From Candidatus Dormiibacterota bacterium (GTDB lineage Bacteria; Chloroflexota; Dormibacteria; CF-121): a DNA stretch of 64,000 bases. Below, one piece after another: positions 31,443 to 40,067 of the stretch. Numbering within the stretch: position 1 is the first letter of the stretch; the number at the start of each line of letters is the position of its first letter. The stretch is taken from contig DASZZN010000014.1 of assembly GCA_035544955.1 (NCBI GenBank), positions 1 to 64,000 of the forward strand, in the 5' to 3' direction. The notes below the pieces were generated by a model, which made no database searches, had not been told where the DNA came from, and was given only the letters and a program-made list of their open reading frames with translations. A program made the translations under genes and the position numbers.

Positions 31443-32701
31443 TTGACCGCCGCCGTCGACTCGATACGAGCCGCCGGTCGCTGAGCCGACGCCTGAGCCT
31501 GGCGCCGGCGTACCCGCTGCCAGCGACCTCGGACCGTTTCGCTCACCAAATGCCACATGCTGGCGATGAACGGAACGGGATCAACCAGCGAGAAGGTCGC
31601 TGTCTCCTGCACGCCGCGAAATGACCGCAGCCAGTCCCCCAGCCGAAGTTTGTCGGTGCGGCGGTACTGGACCAGGGATAAGAGCTCTGAATCTTCTCGC
31701 AGCCAGCGGCGGCCGTCCTGCGGAACGGTAACGGGCACGGGTTGATCGGTCAAGTCGAGGTAAAGCGCTCGCACGACGTCTAGGCCGTTCCGATCGACAA
31801 ACAAACGGAATGCCCCACCCAGGCGTGGATTGACGTCCAGGATCTTGTACTGACCATCGCGGTGGTCGAACCGGTATCCTATGTCAACGATCCCACGATA
31901 GCCGACTGCCCCCAGAAACCGAAGCGTGGTCTTGATCACTGCGCGATTCTGTCGGCAGACCCCGAGTGAGCAATGGCCCATGTGCGCAGGCTGCTGACGG
32001 AGCTTCCTTCCGGTGAATGCCGCAAGGCAGCGCGAGTTCTCGTCGAAGTACCCGTTGAACATCCAGACGTCTTCGTCCCGTCCCGGAATGTATTCCTGCA
32101 GCATGACGTTGGGCGCCTCCGGAGCCTCCTCCATCCGCTCATAGGCGGCCAGGAGGCTGTCGGCGTTCCCTGCGACCGCCTTGAAGGTCACGTCGGGACG
32201 GCTGACGACCGGCTTCAGCATCACCGGGTAACGCAGCGTCGATGCCAGGGCCGCAGCCTCCTGCGCATTGGCCGGTTTTGCGATTCGCGGGGTGGGAACG
32301 TTGTGCTCGCCAGCGAGCTGGTAGAGGCCCTCCTTGGAGGCAAGCGAGGCCACCAGGTCAGCGCTCATGCGCGGGAAGCGAAACCGGGTTTGCAGCTGCT
32401 CCGCATGTTCGGCGACGAAGACGGCCCATTCATCCGTGCCGGCGAGGAGAATGGCGCCCGGTCCCAGTTGTTCGCCGGCAGCTAGCAAGCCGGCCACCAG
32501 CGTCGCCGGCTCGCCAGTCGGACGTCCTTCGTCGCCAATCGGAAACGTCCCAGCGCAGTACCGCGAGGCGTTGGGCACGAGCCGCCGCCTGTGGGCAAGG
32601 CCGTAAACTGGCACGCCGAGCTGTCCGAGGCTGCGCATGGTACCGAGGCCACCAATCCATGCAGGTGGAACCAGTACGAGCAGCGCTGGGCGGCGAGTCA
32701 T
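31439..32701 (-). CDS. ATP-grasp carboxylate-amine/thiol ligase-like protein
   Basis: 420-aa ATP-grasp enzyme that would activate a carboxylate as acyl-phosphate and join it to an amine or similar acceptor. The N-terminal Rossmann-like part is LVLVPPAWIGGLGTMRSLGQ. The ATP-grasp core is at about residues 130-330: YPVMLKPVVSR (ATP-binding Lys), NVMLQEYIPGRDEDVWMFNG, ILDVNPRLGGAF (metal-binding Asn/Asp). The gene start overlaps the ComB stop by 4 nt and its own stop overlaps the methyltransferase start, so it is tightly coupled to sulfolactate synthesis. Sulfolactate is a plausible but untested carboxylate substrate. Confidence 0.85.
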   Translation of the reverse strand: MTRRPALLVLVPPAWIGGLGTMRSLGQLGVPVYGLAHRRRLVPNASRYCAGTFPIGDEGRPTGEPATLVAGLLAAGEQLGPGAILLAGTDEWAVFVAEHAEQLQTRFRFPRMSADLVASLASKEGLYQLAGEHNVPTPRIAKPANAQEAAALASTLRYPVMLKPVVSRPDVTFKAVAGNADSLLAAYERMEEAPEAPNVMLQEYIPGRDEDVWMFNGYFDENSRCLAAFTGRKLRQQPAHMGHCSLGVCRQNRAVIKTTLRFLGAVGYRGIVDIGYRFDHRDGQYKILDVNPRLGGAFRLFVDRNGLDVVRALYLDLTDQPVPVTVPQDGRRWLREDSELLSLVQYRRTDKLRLGDWLRSFRGVQETATFSLVDPVPFIASMWHLVSETVRGRWQRVRRRQAQASAQRPAARIESTAAVK

Positions 32702-33435
32702 GAGTTCCAGCCTCCTCGCGCCGCCGTATGAGCAGCGACCGTCGTCGCTTCCTGGCCCTCCATGACGACCACAAGGTCGAGGTCGTCAATATGGGACAGC
32801 ACGTAACCGATGTCGTCCCCTTGGCCGGTGCTGCGCAGGTACTCTGCGCTTGGACCGTCGTTGATCAACGCAATATCCGCCGATGCCCACCGATCAATTT
32901 CCTGTCGTGTGGTGGGATTCTCCGGTTCAAAACCAAGCTGCGTCAGACGGAGGGCAAACCAAGCGCAGGCCAGCTGGTCTTCCGCCCTCGGCTCGCCCCG
33001 GGTCCCGGCTCCGATGACGGCAATGTGCTCGTGGCGCTGTGCAACGTAGTCCGCCGTGGCCGACAAGTTGCGGAAGCACGCGACGTAAACCGCGCGGGAA
33101 CCCCGGGCGTTAGCTAGCAACTTGGTCCCTGCCGATGAGAGGAGCACCAGCGGGCGTCGGTCGGATCGGCTGGCCAGCCGATAGGGCGAGTTATTGATTT
33201 CGAAGGTCGCCGGTGTATCCCCGGCCACTTCGCCGGCCAGCAGGGGATTGGTTAGCCCGGCTGCCACCTCGGCAGCTTCCTCAACTGAGGCGACGGGAAA
33301 GACCCGACGTCCATGGGCCAGCGCGGTGACGATCGTCGTCGTCGCTCGAAAGGCGTCGACGGCGACCACGGCGTGCGTATTCAGGTAGCGGGCAGTACGC
33401 TCGGGGAGCGAATCGATAACCACCGTACCCTTCAT
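32698..33435 (-). CDS. comB: 2-phosphosulfolactate phosphatase (ComB family)
   Basis: Removes phosphate from 2-phospho-3-sulfolactate to give 3-sulfolactate, the second step of coenzyme M or sulfolactate synthesis. The 245-aa protein carries the family signature AVVAVDAFRATTTIVTALAH, LLAGEVAGDTPATFEINNSP and LVLLSSAGTKLL, GAGTRGEPRAEDQLACAW. Its GTG/ATG start overlaps the ComA stop (4 nt), and its stop overlaps the ATP-grasp start, so all three are translated as a unit. Later CoM steps (ComC, ComD/E) are not seen in the window, which points to sulfolactate as the end product. Confidence 0.87.
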   Translation of the reverse strand: MKGTVVIDSLPERTARYLNTHAVVAVDAFRATTTIVTALAHGRRVFPVASVEEAAEVAAGLTNPLLAGEVAGDTPATFEINNSPYRLASRSDRRPLVLLSSAGTKLLANARGSRAVYVACFRNLSATADYVAQRHEHIAVIGAGTRGEPRAEDQLACAWFALRLTQLGFEPENPTTRQEIDRWASADIALINDGPSAEYLRSTGQGDDIGYVLSHIDDLDLVVVMEGQEATTVAAHTAARGGWNS

Positions 33436-34259
33436 CGGCGCCCCTCGGTTCCGGGGCGCGGCCTTGGCGCGAGTTCCCGATAAAAGGAGTCGGCGTGCAG
33501 GCCGCGACGGTAGATTTCGACGCGAAGAATCTCTTCCATGCGGACGTTGCTCAGGTTCACGTCGTTACCGAAATGCGTCAGCAGGTCGAACTGACTCCGC
33601 TTGGTCGGGGCTTCGAAGACAGTAGTCGCGATGCCCCAGGCCGAGACGAAGGTCTCGGCGAAATCGGTATTCAGCCGTCCGGTCTCGTCGAACAGCCCGA
33701 TGCCCTGGGCGCTCTCCCGCCCTTCGACCACGATCTGTTTCGCGCCGGCCGTCAGCCAGCGATGGCCTCGTTCGACCAACCGCTCGGCGACCGTCCTGGT
33801 GAACGCCCCACCTTGCTTTTCGCCCAGCTCGACCTGCACCTCCAGGCCGAATTGCCGGGCGAGGCGGATGACATCTTCAGGCGCCATCGGCGCCGTAAAG
33901 CCTTCGCCCGCCTCGATCCGTTCGATGCCAAGGCTGGCGCAGAGCGCGAAGTACTCCTCGAGGCAGCCCCGTTCCTTGGCGATCTCGTAAGGTCCGCCTC
34001 CGGTGACCAGTGGCACATTCAGACGCTTGGCGGCCCCGATCTTGGCCCGCGTAGCAGACTCATCGGCGAGCAACCAGGTGGCCATCGACAGCTTTAACCG
34101 ACTCAGCAGACGGCCGCTCTGTTCGAGATGACTAATGACGGTAGCCGGGTCATAGCCGGGGTCGAAGGCGCTCGTCCGCGCCGGCAGTTCCGGCACGCCA
34201 AGGGCGCCGAGGAACGCAGCGGTTTGCGCGCCGGCCGCCATCGGCTCAGGCTGCGCCAT
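33432..34259 (-). CDS. comA: Phosphosulfolactate synthase (ComA family)
   Basis: Adds sulfite to phosphoenolpyruvate to form phosphosulfolactate. About 275 aa from ATG 34259 (TTG 34307 would add 16 residues). Family stretches match well: VTGGGPYEIAKERGCLEEY, IVVEGRESAQGIGLFDETG, TVFEAPTKRSQFDLLTHFG, VNLSNVRMEEILRVEIYRRG, then LHADSF. The enzyme is a TIM barrel that needs magnesium. It overlaps the GT2 glycosyltransferase gene upstream and ComB downstream, placing sulfolactate synthesis inside a polysaccharide operon rather than a methanogenesis or sporulation setting. Confidence 0.9.
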   Translation of the reverse strand: MAQPEPMAAGAQTAAFLGALGVPELPARTSAFDPGYDPATVISHLEQSGRLLSRLKLSMATWLLADESATRAKIGAAKRLNVPLVTGGGPYEIAKERGCLEEYFALCASLGIERIEAGEGFTAPMAPEDVIRLARQFGLEVQVELGEKQGGAFTRTVAERLVERGHRWLTAGAKQIVVEGRESAQGIGLFDETGRLNTDFAETFVSAWGIATTVFEAPTKRSQFDLLTHFGNDVNLSNVRMEEILRVEIYRRGLHADSFYRELAPRPRPGTEGRR

Positions 34260-35217
34260 GTTCCACCCGTGTGCCAGATTGAGCGGTTTCCAGGACCACG
34301 CCGCCAACCTTGTAGTAGCGGTGAAGCACGCGCGCCATCAAGAGTTGCAGCTGGCGAACCCTCAGCAGATCCGCAGCCCACAGGCTGGCGATCAGCGTTC
34401 GACCGAGGGCGTCCATTGCCGTCGGCGCAGCTCGCCAGGCCGACGCCAACCGGCGGGTCACCCCCTGGTCGATCGGGCTGCCGATAAAGGTCTCGATTGG
34501 AAGGGAGTGTTTGCGTGCGAGGTGCACGATTGACTTGCCGCCGCTGAAGGCTTGCCGCCGCGCGGCACCATAGCTGACGTGATGCAGGTGATAGGAAAGG
34601 GCCCGCGGCTCGAAGACCACGGGGACACCGATGGCGGCGATGCGGATTCCGAAGTCTGTATCCTCGTTCCCGTACTGGCGAAAGCCCTCGTCGAATCCAC
34701 GGACCCGCGCCCAGAGATCGCGGGTCAGCGAGATATTGGCGCTCCAGATCTCGGCAGACATGCGGTGCTGCCGGTCGAGCGGTGCGACAGAGCGCTCGAG
34801 CCAGTGCTGATAGATGAGGGATGCTCCGCGACGGTCGTAGCCTTTGGCGAGAGGATAAAAGCCTTGGACAAGGGCCGGTCCCTGTTGCTCCTGCACCTCG
34901 AGATGGACCGCGACCAGGTCAGGCGACGCGATCTGATCGTCGTCGAGGAAGATCAGTACCTCGTGGTGGGCCTCGCGGGCTGCGGAATTGGAGGCAGCGG
35001 CGCTGCCCGCGTTTCGCTGCGTGATCCATCGGAGTGGGTAAGTGGGCCTGAAGTGCTCGAGCGCTTCCACGGTGTCGTCGGTTGAGCCGTCGATGGCGAC
35101 GATGACTTCAAAGGCACCGCTTTCGACGGACTGCGCCTGAAGGCTGTTGAGCGTCTGCATCAGGAAGGAGCGCCGGTTGTACGTGGGGATGAGCACCGAT
35201 GCTCGTAGGTCATTCAT
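34246..35217 (-). CDS. GT2-family glycosyltransferase
   Basis: Inverting GT-A-fold glycosyltransferase of about 323 aa (ATG 35217, or GTG 35226). ASVLIPTYNRRSF at the start, EVIVAIDGSTDDT, IFLDDDQIASPDL with the metal-binding DxD, and GFDEGFRQYGNEDTDFGIR, typical of GT2 enzymes that add sugars to a lipid-linked chain. It is a close paralogue of the + arm GT2 (46392). The 3' end overlaps ComA by 14 bp and the 5' end overlaps the flippase stop. The donor and acceptor sugars are unknown. Confidence 0.9.
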   Translation of the reverse strand: MNDLRASVLIPTYNRRSFLMQTLNSLQAQSVESGAFEVIVAIDGSTDDTVEALEHFRPTYPLRWITQRNAGSAAASNSAAREAHHEVLIFLDDDQIASPDLVAVHLEVQEQQGPALVQGFYPLAKGYDRRGASLIYQHWLERSVAPLDRQHRMSAEIWSANISLTRDLWARVRGFDEGFRQYGNEDTDFGIRIAAIGVPVVFEPRALSYHLHHVSYGAARRQAFSGGKSIVHLARKHSLPIETFIGSPIDQGVTRRLASAWRAAPTAMDALGRTLIASLWAADLLRVRQLQLLMARVLHRYYKVGGVVLETAQSGTRVEHGAA

Positions 35218-36583
35218 TGCTTGCACCCTGTCCCATGAAGGCGTTGAGCCGCGTCATACGGCCGGCGCTGACTTGCCGGATGGTGTAGGCACCGATGACC
35301 ACGAGCTGAACCCCTGCGCCTGCAGAAAAGGCCACGGCAGCTCCGAGCAGGCCGGCCCGCGGAACCAGCAACAAGCCGATGACGACGGTGGCGACGGTGC
35401 CCGCGCCGGTCGCTCCGGCATCGATGGCCGGCTTGCCAAGCCCTCGCCAACTTCCCGCTAGAACCAGGTAGACGCCGTAGCAGGCCATCCCGATCGCCAG
35501 CACCGCAAGCGGTGTGCTGACCTCGCTGTATCGGCTGCCGAAGATGAAGTCCGTGAGCGGCTTGCCGAAAATGACGAAGACCATCAGGAGCGGGGCGGTT
35601 ACGATCGTCGCAAAAACCAGGACCCGCCCCAGGTAGCCACCGAGGGACAACTGTGGCATGCGTGCAATCCGACTCATCACCGCACCCGATACGGCCGAAG
35701 GCGCGAGATAGACGGCGTTCGCGAGGCTTTTCGCCGCCGCGTAGTTACCGGCCGCTTGCGAATCAAGCAGCCGCTGGACGAGGATCAGGTCGGCTCCGAA
35801 CCAGATGGCAAAAAAGACCGTCTGGAGCACTAGCGGCTGGATATAGCGAGCGACCGCCATCATCCGCTGCCATTCCACCGCGTCGCGAATGAAACGGAGG
35901 GCCAGTGGCGCGACCGGCTGGACAATGGCTAGGGCGGCAACGCTCGACAACCCGTAGATCGCAAGGTAGAGGGCGGCATTTCTCCGGCCGAACGCAGCCA
36001 GTACCAGAATTGCGATGAGCTGAGCAACGTTAGCCAAGAAGTAGAAAATCGTCATCGCGGCGAATCGCTCCAGCCCGCGCTGCGCTTCTTTGTAGGTTTG
36101 CAGCACCGCGAGCCCGACCAGGTTTGCGATGACGGCGAGCAGCATCGGCGGACTCAGCCGGGCCACGGCGGCGATCGGGACCATCAACACGGTGCTGAGC
36201 GCCAGCAGCAGGGTGATGACCGCCAGCCAATTGCTGAAGTGCAGTTCTTGTTCGCGGGGATTTCCCTGGTAGCGAGCGACGAAGGTGGCCAAGCCTGCTG
36301 GTGCGCTGGAGATGAGAATCGAGGCGAAGCCAACGATGGCGAGGCCGTACGCCAGCAGGCCGTACTCGGCAGGCACGAGCAGGCGTGCCGCGGCGACCGA
36401 GAAGAGAAAGCCGATCGCGCGCGCCGCCGTACCGCCAAAGAAAAGGATGGCCGACGACCGAAGCAGTCCTCTCTTGGGTGCGACCCGCTGGACGAGCCTG
36501 CTGATCCGCGAGAACGAAGAAAGGGCGCCCGGGCCGCTCTGCGTAGCCCCCACCGGCGTCAGCCCGACGGGAGGTAAGGCCAC
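35210..36583 (-). CDS. Wzx-type polysaccharide flippase
   Basis: Membrane protein of the MATE/PST superfamily that moves lipid-linked sugar units across the membrane. 12-14 hydrophobic helices over about 457 aa from GTG 36583; the frame opens further to 36721 but that part overlaps the hydrolase gene and is not family sequence. SSAILFFGGTAARAIGFLFS, then VAAARLLVPAEYGLLAYGLA at the N-terminus closely match the Wzx half of the fused protein at 43609, showing paralogy. It lies between a hydrolase and a GT2 gene, all overlapping. Confidence 0.85.
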   Translation of the reverse strand: MALPPVGLTPVGATQSGPGALSSFSRISRLVQRVAPKRGLLRSSAILFFGGTAARAIGFLFSVAAARLLVPAEYGLLAYGLAIVGFASILISSAPAGLATFVARYQGNPREQELHFSNWLAVITLLLALSTVLMVPIAAVARLSPPMLLAVIANLVGLAVLQTYKEAQRGLERFAAMTIFYFLANVAQLIAILVLAAFGRRNAALYLAIYGLSSVAALAIVQPVAPLALRFIRDAVEWQRMMAVARYIQPLVLQTVFFAIWFGADLILVQRLLDSQAAGNYAAAKSLANAVYLAPSAVSGAVMSRIARMPQLSLGGYLGRVLVFATIVTAPLLMVFVIFGKPLTDFIFGSRYSEVSTPLAVLAIGMACYGVYLVLAGSWRGLGKPAIDAGATGAGTVATVVIGLLLVPRAGLLGAAVAFSAGAGVQLVVIGAYTIRQVSAGRMTRLNAFMGQGASNE

Positions 36584-37827
36584 GATCCCCGGTTCCAACG
36601 GTCCTTTCCTCCTGGCCGAATAGTTGCGCCCGCTGCGGACGCATGCAGCACTGTCAGAGAACGGGTGCGCTCCTGCTTCACAAATAGTACAGTCGATCCA
36701 GGGCCAGAGACAATGGGCCATTTGGCCCTGCCGCTGGCCTGGCCGCTAAAGCTGGAGAGGACTTCGCCCGCGGGTGTCAGCCGGTCGTGCGTGGCCAGAA
36801 AGAGGTTCTGGTCGGAGATGGAATGCATCAGCACAGCTAGCGCCCCGGACCCTATCGCTTGGTCGAGGAAATCGCGCACCGCGGTCGCTTCAATTCGCTG
36901 GTCATGGAGATGGTCGCCCTTTAACGAGGCACCCGCCTCACCCAGGATGAAGGGCTTATCCAGCCTACGCCTCAGCTCGCGCAGCGCCGGGTGGTCCTCA
37001 TAGATATGCAGGTCGTAAAAGTCGAGGATGTCGTCGAAGCGGCTCAGGTCGGGGGCTGGCTGAACGTAGAGGTTGCCGTCGGAAACCGTGAGCCAGGAGT
37101 GCGGCGCAGCTGCCTTAGCGGCGGAGTAGAGGTCGTGCAGAAAGCCGTGCACGATGCTGTCCGGGAAGTTTGGACTGATGGGATCGCCTGCTGGGGGAGG
37201 AGGATGGCCGGCATCGGGTCCGAGGCTGCCATAAGCCTCGTTGAAGAGGTCCCAGGCGACGATCGCCGGCTCCGAGCCAAAGCGCGCCATGAACGCTTGT
37301 GTAGCCCTGAGGTAGCCGGCGCGCATTTCGGCGTGCTGACCGTCAAGGGCCTCGAAATGGAAGTTGCCCGGGCTCGATGTCTCCTCCTGGTCGTAGAGCA
37401 CGGCAACCATTTGGAGGTCGCGCGCGGCAAATAGCGAGACCATCTGCTGGAAATTAGCGAGGCTTCCTTCGTGAAAGCCGATGAAGCCCGTTCCGTCGTT
37501 CCACTCCATGAGTTGATCAAGTCCGATAAACAGGCGGATAACCCGACCGAGATGGCGCTGTTGGACGAAGTCGAGGTCGGCGACGATTTGTGGGTAGGCG
37601 ACGTTCCAGTTGTCTTTGACACCAGTCCCGGAGCGGAGCCAGGTTGTCCCAATCCACCGCCCGTCAAGGCCCAGGGGGATGCCATAGTTGAGCCCCTTGA
37701 CTGACGCGAAGTGGGGCCCGGTCGAGCTCGGCGCGGGCTGACCCGATGGCGAACCGAAGGTGATGAGGCCAACCGCAACCAATGCCAGGCTAAGGGCGGA
37801 GATTGCGGCACGGAATCGATAGCCCAC
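36559..37827 (-). CDS. Secreted cellulase-fold (GH5/GH-A clan) glycoside hydrolase
   Basis: 422 aa with an N-terminal signal or anchor (residues 5-27) and a TIM-barrel glycosidase. VKGLNYGIPLGLDGRWIGTT, VIRLFIGLDQLMEWN, the acid/base Glu in WDLFNEAYG and the nucleophile Glu in ILGEAGASLKG are typical of clan GH-A enzymes such as mannanases and cellulases. It is encoded within the polysaccharide operon, so it probably trims or releases the polymer outside the cell. The stop overlaps the flippase start by about 25 bp. Confidence 0.8.
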   Translation of the reverse strand: MGYRFRAAISALSLALVAVGLITFGSPSGQPAPSSTGPHFASVKGLNYGIPLGLDGRWIGTTWLRSGTGVKDNWNVAYPQIVADLDFVQQRHLGRVIRLFIGLDQLMEWNDGTGFIGFHEGSLANFQQMVSLFAARDLQMVAVLYDQEETSSPGNFHFEALDGQHAEMRAGYLRATQAFMARFGSEPAIVAWDLFNEAYGSLGPDAGHPPPPAGDPISPNFPDSIVHGFLHDLYSAAKAAAPHSWLTVSDGNLYVQPAPDLSRFDDILDFYDLHIYEDHPALRELRRRLDKPFILGEAGASLKGDHLHDQRIEATAVRDFLDQAIGSGALAVLMHSISDQNLFLATHDRLTPAGEVLSSFSGQASGRAKWPIVSGPGSTVLFVKQERTRSLTVLHASAAGATIRPGGKDRWNRGSWPYLPSG

Positions 37828-37854
37828 GAAGGTCCGGATCCGGGGCCGCCCGGA

Positions 37855-39144
37855 CTAAAGCTCGGGGAAGGCGACTGCTGGATCGTCCGGGGCGGTCACG
37901 GACGAAACCGGGTGGACGGGTACGTCGCGGCTGTTAGCCAAAACGACCGGGTGTCCGTTGCCGTTCGACGGGATGGCGTGACCATTACCGTTCGATTGTA
38001 CCGCGTGACCGTTGCCCGTCGGGGCGACGGGATGGTTCTCGGCCTGTTGCACGGGTTGCCTGCTGGCGACTCCGACTATCGTGGGAATGCGGACTGGCAC
38101 CCGAAGCCCGCCATTCATGAGTGATTGGTTGGCTGCTTCCAGGACCGCCACCACCGCGAGACCCTGGTAACCGTCGCTCAGTGGGGTGGCACCCGTGCGG
38201 ATAGACTCCACAAAATGCTCGCACTCCGTCCGCAGCGGCTCTTGCCACGCGACGTACGGAATGGTGATCTGCCCGTTTCGATAAGAGAGCTGAAATTCGC
38301 CGAAGCTGTCAGTGGGTGGCGGCTCCACGCCCTTGTCGTAAATGCGGATCTTTTCGGTCGTGGATACGTCGTTGTACACAGCCATCTTCCGGTCACCAAC
38401 CACCGTAATCCGGCGAACTTTGGCGGGATCAAGCCAACTGACGTGGAGCTGCGCGCTGAGCCCGTTGTCGAATTGGATCTCGACGTACGCCACATCATGG
38501 ACCGTTGAACGTACGCAGGAGCTTCCGCGCGCGCTCACGGCGACCGGGGTCGTCCCGAGCACGTACAGCAGGATTGAGACGTCGTGGGGGGCGAGGTCCC
38601 AGATGACGTTGACGTGGCGCTGGAAAAGGCCGAGGCTCAGCCGGGCGGCGTCGACGTAGAAGATGCGGCCAAGCTCACCCGACCTGACGAGGCGTCGAAG
38701 CTCGACCACCGCGGGGTTGTACAGAAACGTATGGCCTGACATCAGCGTCCTGTCCATGACCCGGGCCACCTCAATCAGGGAAGCCGCCTCGCCCACACTT
38801 AACGCTAGCGGCTTTTCTACCAGCGCATGCTTGCCGGCGCGGAGGGCTTCCCGGGTGATGCTGAAATGGGTTTCGATGGGCGTCGCGACCACGACCGCCT
38901 CGATGTCCGACGCGAGGAGCTCGCGGTAATCCGCGTAGACGGGTACCCCTGGATAGCGCTGCCGCACATATTGAAGTCGGTCCGGGCTGGTATCGGCGAC
39001 CGCCGCCAGCTGCGCCTCGGGCATCTCGGAAAAATTTCGGATGAGCTGGGGGCCCCAATAGCCGCATCCGATCACGCCGACCCGCACTGGATCCTGGTGG
39101 GCGTGCTTGACCCCATTCCCTGGCTGGTGCCCGTTTTCCTTCAC
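37855..39144 (-). CDS. Gfo/Idh/MocA-family dehydrogenase (WlbA/WbpB-like)
   Basis: NAD(P)-dependent oxidoreductase of about 429 aa from GTG 39144 (GGAG upstream). VRVGVIGCGYWGPQLIRNFS binds the nucleotide; EAVVVATPIETHFS and the catalytic ALVEKPLALS follow. The family includes UDP-GlcNAcA 3-dehydrogenases of 2,3-diamino uronic acid synthesis, which fits the aminotransferase and acetyltransferase remnant downstream. The last 80 residues are unusual: three copies of an Asn-Gly-His unit (NGHAVQS, NGNGHAIPS, NGNGHPVV) after the catalytic fold, followed by a Pro-rich end. It is the first gene of the - operon. Confidence 0.87.
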   Translation of the reverse strand: MKENGHQPGNGVKHAHQDPVRVGVIGCGYWGPQLIRNFSEMPEAQLAAVADTSPDRLQYVRQRYPGVPVYADYRELLASDIEAVVVATPIETHFSITREALRAGKHALVEKPLALSVGEAASLIEVARVMDRTLMSGHTFLYNPAVVELRRLVRSGELGRIFYVDAARLSLGLFQRHVNVIWDLAPHDVSILLYVLGTTPVAVSARGSSCVRSTVHDVAYVEIQFDNGLSAQLHVSWLDPAKVRRITVVGDRKMAVYNDVSTTEKIRIYDKGVEPPPTDSFGEFQLSYRNGQITIPYVAWQEPLRTECEHFVESIRTGATPLSDGYQGLAVVAVLEAANQSLMNGGLRVPVRIPTIVGVASRQPVQQAENHPVAPTGNGHAVQSNGNGHAIPSNGNGHPVVLANSRDVPVHPVSSVTAPDDPAVAFPEL

Positions 39145-39286
39145 TAAAGGTGCTCCGCTTTTTTCCCTTCCGTGATTTCCCAGTCTAAAGCCTCTTTCGG
39201 TCGCTGGCAAGATCGTATACTCGTGTCCCCCACATAGGAAACGTTACAGTATGTGCGGCAAGAGTTCGGCAAAGTGATGCGGAGGA

Positions 39287-39314
39287 TTGACAACTATTTA
39301 CTCATTGATACAAT
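39287..39314 (+). promoter_or_regulatory. Promoter of the + polysaccharide operon
   Basis: TTGACA (39287-39292), a 16-bp spacer and TACAAT (39309-39314), about 54 bp before ATG 39368. The region 39145-39367 separates the two divergent arms; the promoter of the - arm must also lie here but was not clear. Confidence 0.7.
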
Positions 39315-39367
39315 GACTGTACCCTCTGTGCAGCCCCTCATTGGTCGCTGCGGCTAGGGCGAATTAC

Positions 39368-40066
39368 ATGGTCGGGGTCGTCCGCCGTCTGAGATCGTTC
39401 TGGCCCTGGGCGTATGCAACAACGGCTGAGACGACCCACCCTGCCGTCCTGCCAGTGCACCGCTGGAAACGAGCCATGGATCTCGGGATCGGCGTCCTGG
39501 TGCTGGTCGCGCTTGCTCCACTCATGGCTGCTATCGCCGCCCTCATCGTCCTGGACGGTGGCGGACCAGTCCTGTTTGGCCAGGAGCGCATCGGTCGCTA
39601 CGGCAAACCATTCACGATGTGGAAGTTTCGCTCCATGTACCCTGGTTCCGACGACCGCGAGCACCGCAGCGCGGCCGAAGCCTGGTTCGCCGGAAGTCCC
39701 GCACCCCTTGGGTACAAGGCCTGGAAGGACCGCCGCGTCACTCGGGTCGGTCGGGTGCTTCGGCGCACGAGTCTTGACGAACTGCCACAGTTCGTTAATG
39801 TGGTGCGCGGCGAGATGAGCCTGGTTGGCCCGCGGCCGGCGATCCCGTATGAGCTTGCGCTCTACGAGAATTCCTACTTCGAGCGCCAGGCGGTGCGGCC
39901 GGGGATCACCGGGATGTGGCAGGTGCTCGGGCGCGATCGTCTGCCCGCAACCGCTATGATGGCCCTCGACCGGCGGTACGTTCGCGAATGCTCGCCCGCG
40001 CTCGACTTCAAAATCCTTGCTTATACGATTCCGTCGCTACTTGGACGCCGCCCGAGGAACCTTTAG
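39368..40066 (+). CDS. Initiating sugar transferase (WcaJ/bacterial sugar transferase)
   Basis: Polyprenyl-phosphate phosphoglycosyltransferase of about 232 aa that starts the repeat unit by moving a sugar-phosphate from a UDP-sugar onto undecaprenyl phosphate. HRWKRAMDLGIGVLVLVALA leads the membrane-dipping helix; MWKFRSMYPGSDD, RVLRRTSLDELPQFVNVV (catalytic Asp-Glu), LVGPRPAIPYE and VRPGITGMWQVLGR are canonical. This short monotopic form lacks the large N-terminal membrane domain of WbaP. ATG 39368 is chosen over TTG 39341. It is the first gene of the + arm. Confidence 0.93.
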   Translation: MVGVVRRLRSFWPWAYATTAETTHPAVLPVHRWKRAMDLGIGVLVLVALAPLMAAIAALIVLDGGGPVLFGQERIGRYGKPFTMWKFRSMYPGSDDREHRSAAEAWFAGSPAPLGYKAWKDRRVTRVGRVLRRTSLDELPQFVNVVRGEMSLVGPRPAIPYELALYENSYFERQAVRPGITGMWQVLGRDRLPATAMMALDRRYVRECSPALDFKILAYTIPSLLGRRPRNL

Positions 40067-40067
40067 G

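Noticed and set aside
33495-34097. 200-codon + strand frame opposite ComA
   Set aside because: Antisense shadow; ComA family sequence is unmistakable on the minus strand.
37930-38010. Short tandem units that could be taken for a CRISPR or minisatellite
   Set aside because: They are in frame in the dehydrogenase gene and code for Asn-Gly-His units without spacers. No CRISPR array was seen anywhere in the window.
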